A stretch of 64,000 nucleotides of DNA, taken from contig NZ_JALHLP010000001.1 in the NCBI RefSeq assembly GCF_022844465.1, forward strand, positions 930,001 to 994,000, written 5' to 3'. Position numbers and translations under genes: made by a program. This stretch comes from Bradyrhizobium sp. GTDB taxonomy: Bacteria; Pseudomonadota; Alphaproteobacteria; Rhizobiales; Xanthobacteraceae. Of this stretch, positions 33,803-42,368 are shown one piece after another. The notes under the pieces were generated by a model. It was not told the DNA's origin, did no database searches, and was given only the letters and a program-made list of their open reading frames with translations. Every line of letters starts with the position of its first letter. Positions within the stretch are counted from its first letter, which is position 1.

Positions 33803-35005
33803 TCACTGCTTCGGGCGCATCTTTTCCACTTCGGCATCGCTCGGCAGATAATCGGCGCCCTTGCGGTAGACCGAGTTCACCATCACGCCCTTGCCATCCT
33901 TCAGCGCTGTCCTGCCGACATAGGCCCCGAGCGTCGATTGATGGTCGATCTTGCGGAAGGTGATCTCGCCGAACGGCGATGGCATCGTCAGACCCTGGGC
34001 CGCCGCGATCAGCTTCTCCGGATCGGTCGAGTTGGCCTTCGCCAGGATCGCGGCGGCGGCCTTGATGGTCTGGTAGCCGACGATCGAGCCGAGCCGCGGA
34101 TAGTCGTTGAACTTGGCCTGATAGGCCTTCAGGAACTTGTCGTGGTCCGGCGTCTTGATGTCGTACCAGGGATAGCCCGTGACGATCCAGCCTTCCGGAG
34201 TTTCCTCCTTCAAGGGATCGAGATATTCAGGTTCACCGGTGAGGAAGGACACCACCGCGCGATTCTTGAACAGGCCGCGGGTATTGCCTTCGCGCACGAG
34301 CTTGATGAGATCGGCGCCGAAGGTGACGTTGAGGATCGCTTCCGGATTCGCGGCGGCAACCGCCTGCACCACCGGGCCGGCGTCGATCTTGCCCTGCGGC
34401 GGCCATTGCTCGTCGACCCACTGGATGTCGGGGCGCTTCTCCGACATCAGCTTCTTGAACACCGCGACCGCCGACTGGCCGTACTCATAATTCGGCGCGA
34501 TCGTCGCCCAGCGCTTGGCCGGCAGCTTGGCGGCTTCTTCCACCAGCATCGCCGCCTGCATGTAGTTGGAGGGGCGCAGGCGGAAGGTGTAGCGGTTGCC
34601 CTTGGACCAGGTGATGGCGTCGGTGAGCGGTTCCGCCGCCAGGAAGAATACTTTTTTCTGGTTGGCGAAATCGCTGACGGCAAGCCCGATGTTGGACAGG
34701 AACGTGCCGGTCAGCATCACCACGTTCTCGCTCGACACCAGTTCGTTGGCCGCGGTGGTCGCATCCGCTGGCTTGCCGCCGTCGTCCTTGGAGATGACGA
34801 CGAGCTTCTTGCCGTTGATGCCGCCCGCGGCGTTGACTTCCTCGAGCGCCAGCTGCCAGCCCTTGCGATAGGGTTCGGTGAAGGCCGGCAACAGCGAATA
34901 GCTGTTGATCTCGCCAATCTTGATCTCGCCCTGCGCCATGGCGCCGCCCGCCATGCCGGTCACCGCGATCGCCAGTCCTGCTCCAAGCAAATGTCTACGT
35001 CGCAT
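33803..35005 (-). CDS. branched-chain-type ABC transporter periplasmic binding protein
   Basis: A 400-residue secreted binding protein with a signal peptide of about 25 residues (ending GGAMAQ). The mature part has IKIGEINSYSLLPAFTEPYRKGW and GGINGKKLVVISKDDGGKPA, the Leu/Ile/Val-binding (Peripla_BP_6) pattern. ATG 35005 is preceded by GGAGGT; GTG 35008 is less likely. It follows the DUF1185 gene by 24 bases, inside the same minus-strand operon as the 6-hydroxynicotinate reductase gene, so nicotinate or an analogue is the likely ligand. Confidence 0.9.
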   Translation of the reverse strand: MRRRHLLGAGLAIAVTGMAGGAMAQGEIKIGEINSYSLLPAFTEPYRKGWQLALEEVNAAGGINGKKLVVISKDDGGKPADATTAANELVSSENVVMLTGTFLSNIGLAVSDFANQKKVFFLAAEPLTDAITWSKGNRYTFRLRPSNYMQAAMLVEEAAKLPAKRWATIAPNYEYGQSAVAVFKKLMSEKRPDIQWVDEQWPPQGKIDAGPVVQAVAAANPEAILNVTFGADLIKLVREGNTRGLFKNRAVVSFLTGEPEYLDPLKEETPEGWIVTGYPWYDIKTPDHDKFLKAYQAKFNDYPRLGSIVGYQTIKAAAAILAKANSTDPEKLIAAAQGLTMPSPFGEITFRKIDHQSTLGAYVGRTALKDGKGVMVNSVYRKGADYLPSDAEVEKMRPKQ

Positions 35006-35029
35006 CACTTACCTCCGATGTCTGAGAAA

Positions 35030-35614
35030 CTATCTCAAGCCGTCTTCGCCCTTGACTTCCGAAACCGTCAATCCGCCGACACGTGGCAACGGCCGGCCGC
35101 TGTCGGTGACCGCCACCGCGACCATGATCTCGTTGGCGCGCGGCGCGTCGTTGATCTGCACCTCCATGCCGTCGAAATGGCTGCGCACGAACGCTGCGTC
35201 CTTGTGACCGAGCGGGATGTCGAGCGTGGTTCCCGGCCCGCTGCGCTTTTTCGACGACGGGATCAGCGCCGCGCCCTTGCCCAGCACCTTGCGCACCGGC
35301 GCGCCCATCTTCGGATGCAGGATTGCGGCCGCGTGCTCGAGTTCACCGTTTTCGCCGACCGCCGCGGCCTTGCCGTAGCTCTGCGCCCGCGCGCCATCGA
35401 TGCCGAGTGCTGCGACCGCCTTCTGCGCCAGCAGTTCGCCAAGCTCCTCGCCGATCGCGATCAGCGGCGAAAGGTCTTCGACATAGCGGCCGGCGAATGG
35501 GTTCTCGATCACGGCGATCGCCGCCGCGCGCCGCGTCGGCGGCGCGACCTTCTGGCCCATCTCCAGATGGGTCTCCTCGACCACCGTGACGATCTTGCGA
35601 ATAACCGCGCTCAT
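35030..35614 (-). CDS. DUF1185 (amino acid synthesis family) protein
   Basis: A 194-residue protein resembling the family called amino acid synthesis protein (PF06684, DUF1185), whose biochemical role is not established. Visible features are RAAAIAVIENPFAGRY near the N-terminus, a GELEHAAAILHPKMGAPVR middle segment and a VRSHFDGMEVQI strand near the end. Its start overlaps the UPF0280 gene stop as ATGA. Conservation inside this operon suggests a step after ring opening or handling of an unstable intermediate; that is speculation. Confidence 0.82.
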   Translation of the reverse strand: MSAVIRKIVTVVEETHLEMGQKVAPPTRRAAAIAVIENPFAGRYVEDLSPLIAIGEELGELLAQKAVAALGIDGARAQSYGKAAAVGENGELEHAAAILHPKMGAPVRKVLGKGAALIPSSKKRSGPGTTLDIPLGHKDAAFVRSHFDGMEVQINDAPRANEIMVAVAVTDSGRPLPRVGGLTVSEVKGEDGLR

Positions 35615-36537
35615 GCCGCCTGCCCCGCTCCGGTATGCGTCACGCCCTGCATCGCACTTTCATGCAACGCCGGCAACGCGCCTGCCCGGCTCCCTGTTGC
35701 GCCCACCACCGCCGTCTCGCCCAGTAGACGCAAGGTCGCACCCTCGATCAATCCCGTCGCCAGCATTTGCTGCGCCCGCTTCACCCCTGCCCGCAGCGCA
35801 AGGTCAATCTCGCGTTTCCCCAGTGGTCCGACGTTGCGGGTGACGAGCCGCGAACCGAGGTCGCTGTCGGGCTGCAACTCATTGGCCGGACAACGGACAA
35901 TGGCGGGATGCCCGGCCAGGTCCACCGCATTGGCGATCACGGTGGCGACGGCATCGGCCTGCGCCGCGGTTTTCGCCAGCACGGTGACGGCGTCGGCGAT
36001 CCCGAGCGAAAAGCTGCGACCGTGCCGTCCGCTGGTCGCGATGCCCCGGACCGGGTCGTCGGCCTTGATCTCGAATGTCCGCATCAAGCCTTCCCGATCC
36101 GGCCGGTCCAGCAGCCCGACGGTGAACTTCTCGCCGTCGGCCAGATGCAGCGCGATGTCGCCGCCATTGTTGACGAAAGCCCGGTCAAGCCGCGTTGCGC
36201 CCAGCATCGCGCCGAGGATTTCCTCGGCGACGCTGCCGGCCACTGCCGCCATCGGCGTGATGAAATGATCCCGAGCAAAGGGCGTCACGGCCGCGTGCAT
36301 CCGGCGCGCGACGACGCCTCTCAGCGCGCAACGCCCCGGAACAACCGCCTGCCGCAATTCGGCAAGTTCGACACAAAGTTCATCCAGCAGGCCAGTGAAG
36401 CGCCGCGCCGCGGCGTCATAGGCGGCGCTCACTTCCGTGCCGCTGCCATTCGCCTCGATCACCAGATCGATCGGGCCGTCCTGCAGATGCAATCGCCTGC
36501 CGTCGGCAAGAAGCGCGATCTGCGGACGCCGCGTCAT
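35611..36537 (-). CDS. UPF0280 family protein (ApbE-related)
   Basis: A 308-residue protein of the UPF0280 family, related in fold to ApbE, the FAD-dependent FMN transferase that attaches flavin to proteins. Features include FVNNGGDIALHLADGE, GIATSGRHGRSFSLGIADAVTVLA and ATVIANAVDL, all equivalent to conserved ApbE segments. ATGA overlap couples it to the 6-hydroxynicotinate reductase gene upstream and to DUF1185 downstream. I infer that it may modify the reductase with flavin. No signal peptide is present, unlike classical ApbE. Confidence 0.82.
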   Translation of the reverse strand: MTRRPQIALLADGRRLHLQDGPIDLVIEANGSGTEVSAAYDAAARRFTGLLDELCVELAELRQAVVPGRCALRGVVARRMHAAVTPFARDHFITPMAAVAGSVAEEILGAMLGATRLDRAFVNNGGDIALHLADGEKFTVGLLDRPDREGLMRTFEIKADDPVRGIATSGRHGRSFSLGIADAVTVLAKTAAQADAVATVIANAVDLAGHPAIVRCPANELQPDSDLGSRLVTRNVGPLGKREIDLALRAGVKRAQQMLATGLIEGATLRLLGETAVVGATGSRAGALPALHESAMQGVTHTGAGQAA

Positions 36538-37982
36538 GTCCGTTGCCCCGGGATATAGGGCATCGGGCGGGTTTCGGTACTGTCCCGCAGCGACGCCAGC
36601 GGACGCACATGATCCATGTGGCCGCCGAGCGCGGCGTAGTCGGACAGCCGCAGCGTAAACTCGATTGGCGCGACCAGCGCCGGCGTTGGCACGTAGCCGA
36701 ACGCGCCCGCCGGCATCTGCGTCACGTCGACCATGAAGGTGATGCCGCCGCCGGGCCAGACGTAAACCGGTGCGCCGCCGCAGGTCACCCGCGTCAGCGC
36801 GTCCTTGACCGACCGCGTCAGCCGCACCGGATTGTCGGTGACGCCGGCGCGCAGCGAGCCGCCGGCGCCACCCATGAACAGCACCGTGCACAACGCAGGT
36901 TCGCAATTTTCCTGGATACGCTCCACCGACAGTTTCAGGTCAGGCGGCATCGGCTTTTCGACCGGCTTGAGCTGATCGTCGAGCTGGTAATAGGCCGCAT
37001 GCTCGCCGGTGGTCGAAACCATCAGCATGGTGAGACCGGGCCGCGCCTGCTTCGGATTGAACGGCCCCAGCACCGACAGGGGATCGGAGATTTTCGTGCC
37101 GCCCCAGCCGGTGCCGGGCTCGGCGACCTGAAAATAACGTCCCGGCGTCGAGCGCCGGCCTTTCATCTTGATTCCGGTGTCGGGGATATCCAGCAGTTTG
37201 CCGGCCTGGTGCTCCGACAGAACGCCGGTGATGTGGTCGTCCACCACCACGACCTCGTCGACCTTGCCGTGCCATTGCTTGGCGAACATGCCGATCGTCG
37301 CCGAGCCGCAGCCGACGCGCATGCGCTCTTCGGGGACGCCGTTGACGACAGGCGGATAGCCGGCCTGAACCACCACCGTAGCGCCGCCATCGATCACCAG
37401 TTCCACCGGCTTGCAATTGGAAAGGTCCATCAGCGCGTCGCAGGTGACACGCCCTTCCTTCTTGGACCCGCCGGTCAGATGATGCACGCCGCCGAGCGAC
37501 AGCATCTGCGAACCATACTCACCCGTCGTGACATGACCGATCGCCTCGCCCTCGGCACGAACCGTCGCCGTCTCCGGGCCGAGATAGCGGTCGGTGTCGA
37601 TCTTCACCTTGACGCCGCAATAGCTGAAAATGCCTTCGGTCACCACCGTGACCATGTCGACGCCGTCGATCTCGGAGGACACGATGAAGGGCGCCGGCTT
37701 GTAATCCGGATAGGTGGTGCCGGCGCCGATCGCGGTGACGAAGACGTTGGGCGCATGGACGATCTTGCCGTCCCAGTCGCCGCCCCCGGCCTGGAACGGC
37801 ACCAGCCGGCCGCCATGCGTCACGGTTCGCTCCAGCACGATATGGGGATCGACGCGCACCAGTTCGCCGTTGTGGTTGGCATAGCGATCGCACGCGCCAG
37901 CCGCGCCCAGCTTGATGTAGCACATCACCGGACAGGCATCGCAACGGATCTTGTCGCCACCGGCGATCGTCGCATCGGTCAT
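36534..37982 (-). CDS. 6-hydroxynicotinate reductase homologue
   Basis: About 482 residues with an N-terminal cysteine cluster CDACPVMC followed by GACDRY (Cys14, 17, 21, 31 from the ATG), consistent with an iron-sulfur site. Long conserved blocks follow, e.g. GSATIGMFAKQWHGKVDEV and VWPGGGITFMVDVTQMP. I recognise it as the protein annotated 6-hydroxynicotinate reductase in anaerobes and Azorhizobium-type bacteria, which reduces 6-hydroxynicotinate to 1,4,5,6-tetrahydro-6-oxonicotinate with low-potential electrons. The start is ATG 37982 or GTG 38015. Operator palindrome 2 lies 60 bases upstream. It heads the operon through UPF0280, DUF1185 and the importer. Confidence 0.8.
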   Translation of the reverse strand: MTDATIAGGDKIRCDACPVMCYIKLGAAGACDRYANHNGELVRVDPHIVLERTVTHGGRLVPFQAGGGDWDGKIVHAPNVFVTAIGAGTTYPDYKPAPFIVSSEIDGVDMVTVVTEGIFSYCGVKVKIDTDRYLGPETATVRAEGEAIGHVTTGEYGSQMLSLGGVHHLTGGSKKEGRVTCDALMDLSNCKPVELVIDGGATVVVQAGYPPVVNGVPEERMRVGCGSATIGMFAKQWHGKVDEVVVVDDHITGVLSEHQAGKLLDIPDTGIKMKGRRSTPGRYFQVAEPGTGWGGTKISDPLSVLGPFNPKQARPGLTMLMVSTTGEHAAYYQLDDQLKPVEKPMPPDLKLSVERIQENCEPALCTVLFMGGAGGSLRAGVTDNPVRLTRSVKDALTRVTCGGAPVYVWPGGGITFMVDVTQMPAGAFGYVPTPALVAPIEFTLRLSDYAALGGHMDHVRPLASLRDSTETRPMPYIPGQRT

Positions 37983-38041
37983 GAACAAGCCTGCAATCGA
38001 AGCGGCGTCGATCACGCCCGCGGCTTGGCGGCGCGATCACT

Positions 38042-38059
38042 TTGTTCGTATACGAACAA
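38042..38059. promoter_or_regulatory. GTATAC palindrome operator 2 (reductase side)
   Basis: TTGTTCGTATACGAACAA is a perfect 18-base palindrome, 60 bases upstream of the reductase ATG. Its central 12 bases TTCGTATACGAA are identical to operator 1 in the fpr/enamidase region. Confidence 0.7.
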
Positions 38060-38190
38060 TGTTGCGCGCGGACCGAAATCCTGTCAAGCGGCGCCGCCAG
38101 CGAAAATCCGATTGCTGCATAACAATTCATTTGCCTCGCCCTGCCGGCCACAAAGCGGGCAACGCCGCGGTGCGGGACCGCGCGCTTGCA

Positions 38191-38206
38191 CGTTTGTATA
38201 CAAACG
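38191..38206. promoter_or_regulatory. GTATAC palindrome operator 3 (nicA side)
   Basis: CGTTTGTATACAAACG is a perfect 16-base palindrome, 57 bases upstream of the nicA ATG. It shares the GTATAC core, but its flanks are TTT/AAA in place of TTC/GAA. The gap between operators 2 and 3 holds the two divergent promoters. Confidence 0.65.
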
Positions 38207-38262
38207 GTATCTTTCCCCGACGTCCGGCGCAGGGTTTTGCAGCGCAGCGAGGGCAACGGAGC

Positions 38263-38745
38263 ATGACGCAGAGCACGACGCGGCTGACCGTCAACGGCAA
38301 GGCCTGCGATGTCGACGCCGCGCCCGATACCGCATTGCTGTACGTGCTGCGCAACGATCTCGCCCTGAACGGACCGAAATATGGTTGCGGGCTTGGCGAA
38401 TGCGGCAGTTGCGCGGTACTGATCGACGGCGTTGCGGCGAGGGCCTGCGTGATTCCCATCGAAGGCTGCGTCGGACGCGACATTGTGACGCTTGAAGGCC
38501 TCGGCACGCGCTCGCACCCTGATCCGGTGCAACAGGCTTTCATCGACGAACAGGCCGCGCAATGCGGCTATTGCCTCAACGGCATGATCATCGCTACCAA
38601 GGCGCTGCTGCTGCGCTCGTCTTGTCCTTCGGAGGCGGAAGTGATGGAGGCGCTGCGGCATCAGCTGTGCCGCTGCGGCGCGCATGTCGAAATCATGCGC
38701 GCCGCGATGCGGGCCGCCGGCCATGTCGTCGAGGCGCAGACCTGA
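38263..38745 (+). CDS. nicA: nicotinate dehydrogenase small (2Fe-2S) subunit
   Basis: A 160-residue protein of the xanthine-dehydrogenase small-subunit family. The plant-type 2Fe-2S cluster is held by CGLGECGSC and a distal Cys; the second cluster by CGYCLNG and CRCG. It passes electrons from the molybdenum subunit to the cytochrome domain encoded next. Length and pairing with a cytochrome-fused large subunit match NicA of Pseudomonas nicotinate degradation. The ATG at 38263 is preceded by GGGCAACGGAGC. Its TGA overlaps the nicB ATG by one base. Confidence 0.88.
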   Translation: MTQSTTRLTVNGKACDVDAAPDTALLYVLRNDLALNGPKYGCGLGECGSCAVLIDGVAARACVIPIEGCVGRDIVTLEGLGTRSHPDPVQQAFIDEQAAQCGYCLNGMIIATKALLLRSSCPSEAEVMEALRHQLCRCGAHVEIMRAAMRAAGHVVEAQT

Positions 38746-41700
38746 TGACTGAACCCGACTCGCTCGCAGATCGCGAACGGCCGCAGGGCGCGCTCAGCGT
38801 CGTTCGCCCCGTCTCGCCCGGCAAGGCGGGCGCATTCGAGACTTTCATCAGGATCACCGCCGACGGATCGGTCAATGCCTATAACGGCCATGTCGATCTC
38901 GGCACCGGGATTCGCACCGCGCTCGGGCAGATCGTCGCCGAGGAACTCGACGTCTCCTTTGCACGCGTGGTGGTCGTGCTCGGCGATACTTCGCTGACGC
39001 CCAACCAGGGCGCAACCATCGCCAGCGAAACCATCCAGATCACAGCGGTGCCGTTGCGCAAGGCCGCCGCGCAGGCCCGGCAATTTTTGCTCGCCCGCGC
39101 TGCCGAGCGGCTGGAGCTTGCCGTCGAATACCTCATCGTTGACGACGGGCTGGTGCGTGGAAGGGACAACCGCAGCGTCAGTTACGGCGAACTGATATCG
39201 GGCGAAACCATCCGGCTCGAACTGGCCGATCAGGTTCCGCTGAAAGCTGCCGCCGCCTATACCATCGTCGGGCAATCCGTTCCCCGCGTTGATCTTCCGG
39301 CGAAGGCGACCGGCGAGCTGGTTTATGTTCACGACATTCGCGTCCCCGGCATGCTGCACGGCCGCGTCGTGCGTCCGCCCTATGCTGGCGTCGATGTCGG
39401 CGACTTCATCGGCAACAGCCTGATCGCCGTCGACGAAACGTCGGTTAGGGACATTCCCGGGCTGGTCGCTGTCGTCCGCGTCGGCGATTTCGTCGGCGTC
39501 GTCGCCGAGCGCGAGGAAAATGCGGTCAAGGCAGCGGCGCGGCTCAAGGTCGCCTGGAAGCCAACGCCAACATTGCCCGATCTCGGCAACATCGAAACCG
39601 CGCTGCGCGCCAATCCGTCCGCGCCGCGAACCCTGATCGACAAGGGCGATGTCGATGCCGCGATCGCCGACGCCGCCAAGCCGATGCGGCGAACGTATGT
39701 CTGGCCGTACCAGATGCACGCCTCGATCGGGCCGTCCTGCGCGGTAGCCGATTATAAGGAGGGCCGGGTCAGGGTCTGGTCCGGCACTCAGAACCCGCAC
39801 CCATTGCGCGCGGATCTGGCGCGGCTGATCCAGGCCAACGAAGCGGATATCGAGGTGATCCGGCTGGAGGCGGCCGGCTGCTACGGCCGCAACTGCGCCG
39901 ATGACGTCTCCGCCGACGCGGTGCTGCTGTCACGCGCGGTCGGACGCCCGGTCCGCGTCCAATTGACACGCGAGCAGGAGCACGCATGGGAGCCCAAGGG
40001 CACCGCCCAGCTGATGGACGTCAATGGCGGCATCAACGCCGACGGCAGCGTCGCTGGCTATGATTTCGCCACGCGCTATCCGTCGAACGGCGCGCCGACG
40101 CTGGCGCTGTTGCTGACCGGCGCCATCCCGCCAGCGCCCGCGGTTTTCGAGATGGGCGACCGCACCGCGATCCCGCCCTACGATTATGACAACCTTCGCG
40201 TGGTGGCGCATGACATGCCGCCAATCGTGCGCGCCTCGTGGCTGCGCGGGGTCTCGGCGCTGCCCAACACCTTCGCGCATGAATCCTGGATCGATGAGTG
40301 CGCCAGCGAAGCCGGCGTCGACCCGATCGAGTATCGCTTGCGGTATCTGAAGGACCGGCGCGCCATCGATCTCGTCAACGCGGTAGCCGAGCGGGCCGGC
40401 TGGACACCACGGCCGACACGCCAGGACAAACAGGCCGAGGGCGACATCGTGCGCGGGCGCGGCTTTGCCTACGCGCTCTATGTCCACAGCCAGTTTCCCG
40501 GTTACGGCGCGGCGTGGTCGGCCTGGATCGCCGACGTCGCGGTGAACAAGGCGACCGGCGAGGTCAGCGTGACGCGCGTCGTCGCCGGGCAGGATTCCGG
40601 CCTGATGATCAACCCGGCCGGCGTCCGACACCAGATCCACGGCAACGTGATCCAATCGACCAGCCGCGCGCTGATGGAGGAAGTGTCGTTCGACCGCACG
40701 TCCGTCACGGCGCGGGAGTGGGGCGCCTACCCCATCATCAAGTTTCCCGAGGTGCCCGAGATCGACGTGCTGATGCTGCCGCGGCAGGATCAGCCGCCGC
40801 TCGGCGTCGGCGAGTCCGCCTCCGTTCCCAGCGCCGCGGCCATCGCCAACGCAATCTATGACGCCACCGGTGTCCGCTTTCGCGAATTGCCGTTCACGCC
40901 CGAGCGCATCCTGCGCGGGCTGCGCGGCGAGCAAGCGACCGCGCCACAGGCATTGCCGTCGCCGATATCTGCGCCACCGCCCGATCCGGGCAAATGGCGA
41001 AACCCTTTCATCGGGCGACGCGGCCCGCTGGCGACCGCCGCGGCGCTGTGCGCGGCCGTAGTCGGCATCGGCGCGGCGGTGTTGCCGTGGCGCGCCATTA
41101 CGCCGATCGCACGACCCGATGCCTCGGTCTATTCGGCCGCGACCATCGCCCGCGGCGAGCAACTCGCCGCACTCGGCAATTGCGCCGTCTGCCATACCGC
41201 GGAGGGCGGGGTGCTGAACGCCGGAGGCCGGCCGCTGCCGACGCCGTTCGGCACCATCCACGCCACCAATATAACCCCCGACCCCGGGACCGGCATCGGC
41301 GCGTGGTCCTATCCCGCCTTCGAGCGGGCGATGCGCGAGGGCATCCACCGCGACGGACGGCATCTCTACCCGGCGTTTCCCTATCCGCATTTCGCCAGAG
41401 CGACCGACGCCGACATGCAGGCGCTCTACGCCTACCTGATGGCGCAGCCGCCGGTGCGCGCCGAGACGCCCGCCAATGCGCTCGCGTTTCCGTTCAACCT
41501 GCGCCCGCTGCTGGCCGGCTGGAACGCGCTGTTTCACCGGCCCGGCGTTTTCCAACCCGACCCGGCCAAATCCGAGACGTGGAATCGCGGCGCCTATCTG
41601 GTGGAAGGTCTCGGCCATTGCGGCGCCTGCCATTCGCCGCGCAACGCGCTCGGCGCGGAGAAGGCGAGCGCCCATCTCGCCGGCGGATTTGCCGAAGGCT

Positions 41701-42308
41701 GGGAAGCCCCGGCGCTGACATCGTTGTCGCAGGCGCCGATCCCGTGGAACGAGGGCGAGCTGTACGCGTATTTGCGGACCGGCGAGTCCCGCTTGCACGG
41801 CGTCGCCGCCGGGCCGATGGAGGCTGTCGTGAGGGAACTGGCGCGGCTCCCCGATTCCGACATTCGTGCCATGGCGGTTTATCTCGGCTCGTTCAACGAC
41901 ACGGCCCTCGACATGCCGGCGCAGCAAGCGCTGGCCGCCAGGCTCGAAGCGGCGACCGGCACCCGAACCTCCGCGGCCGCCGGCATCGGCGCCCGGCTCT
42001 ATCAGGGCGCCTGCGCGGTATGCCATGAAGTCGGCGGCGCGCCGCTGTTCGGCAGCCGGCCGTCGCTGGCGCTGAACAGCAATTTGCACAGCGCGGTGCC
42101 GGACAATCTGATCCAGGTGATCCTGCACGGCATCGCAACGCCGGCTTCGCGCGATCTTGGCTATATGCCGGCCTTCAAGGACAGCCTGACCGACGGCCAG
42201 GTCGCCGAACTGGCCACCTATCTGCGACGGCAATTCGCCCCGGACAAGCCCGGCTGGACCGATATTGCCGCGGCGGTCGGCCGGATCAGGCGGGAAAGCG
42301 CGCGCTGA
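38745..42308 (+). CDS. nicB: nicotinate dehydrogenase large subunit: Mo hydroxylase fused to three-haem cytochrome c
   Basis: A 1187-residue fusion. Residues 1 to about 740 are the molybdopterin-binding hydroxylase, with VDLGTGIRTALGQIVAEEL and the catalytic Glu near 690 in PLGVGES. A hydrophobic segment lies at about 760-782. The rest has three haem-binding motifs: CAVCH at 813, CGACH at 959 and CAVCH at 1090. This is the NicB layout: hydroxylation of nicotinate at C6, electrons leaving through cytochrome c to the respiratory chain. Isoquinoline or aldehyde oxidoreductases share the fold, but the neighbouring reductase, enamidase and pncB genes support nicotinate. Confidence 0.88.
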   Translation: MTEPDSLADRERPQGALSVVRPVSPGKAGAFETFIRITADGSVNAYNGHVDLGTGIRTALGQIVAEELDVSFARVVVVLGDTSLTPNQGATIASETIQITAVPLRKAAAQARQFLLARAAERLELAVEYLIVDDGLVRGRDNRSVSYGELISGETIRLELADQVPLKAAAAYTIVGQSVPRVDLPAKATGELVYVHDIRVPGMLHGRVVRPPYAGVDVGDFIGNSLIAVDETSVRDIPGLVAVVRVGDFVGVVAEREENAVKAAARLKVAWKPTPTLPDLGNIETALRANPSAPRTLIDKGDVDAAIADAAKPMRRTYVWPYQMHASIGPSCAVADYKEGRVRVWSGTQNPHPLRADLARLIQANEADIEVIRLEAAGCYGRNCADDVSADAVLLSRAVGRPVRVQLTREQEHAWEPKGTAQLMDVNGGINADGSVAGYDFATRYPSNGAPTLALLLTGAIPPAPAVFEMGDRTAIPPYDYDNLRVVAHDMPPIVRASWLRGVSALPNTFAHESWIDECASEAGVDPIEYRLRYLKDRRAIDLVNAVAERAGWTPRPTRQDKQAEGDIVRGRGFAYALYVHSQFPGYGAAWSAWIADVAVNKATGEVSVTRVVAGQDSGLMINPAGVRHQIHGNVIQSTSRALMEEVSFDRTSVTAREWGAYPIIKFPEVPEIDVLMLPRQDQPPLGVGESASVPSAAAIANAIYDATGVRFRELPFTPERILRGLRGEQATAPQALPSPISAPPPDPGKWRNPFIGRRGPLATAAALCAAVVGIGAAVLPWRAITPIARPDASVYSAATIARGEQLAALGNCAVCHTAEGGVLNAGGRPLPTPFGTIHATNITPDPGTGIGAWSYPAFERAMREGIHRDGRHLYPAFPYPHFARATDADMQALYAYLMAQPPVRAETPANALAFPFNLRPLLAGWNALFHRPGVFQPDPAKSETWNRGAYLVEGLGHCGACHSPRNALGAEKASAHLAGGFAEGWEAPALTSLSQAPIPWNEGELYAYLRTGESRLHGVAAGPMEAVVRELARLPDSDIRAMAVYLGSFNDTALDMPAQQALAARLEAATGTRTSAAAGIGARLYQGACAVCHEVGGAPLFGSRPSLALNSNLHSAVPDNLIQVILHGIATPASRDLGYMPAFKDSLTDGQVAELATYLRRQFAPDKPGWTDIAAAVGRIRRESAR

Positions 42309-42368
42309 GCAGCCATTCGCTGGCCAATATCCACTGGTTGGCCGGCTTCCGGCACGGTAGTGTCCGGC

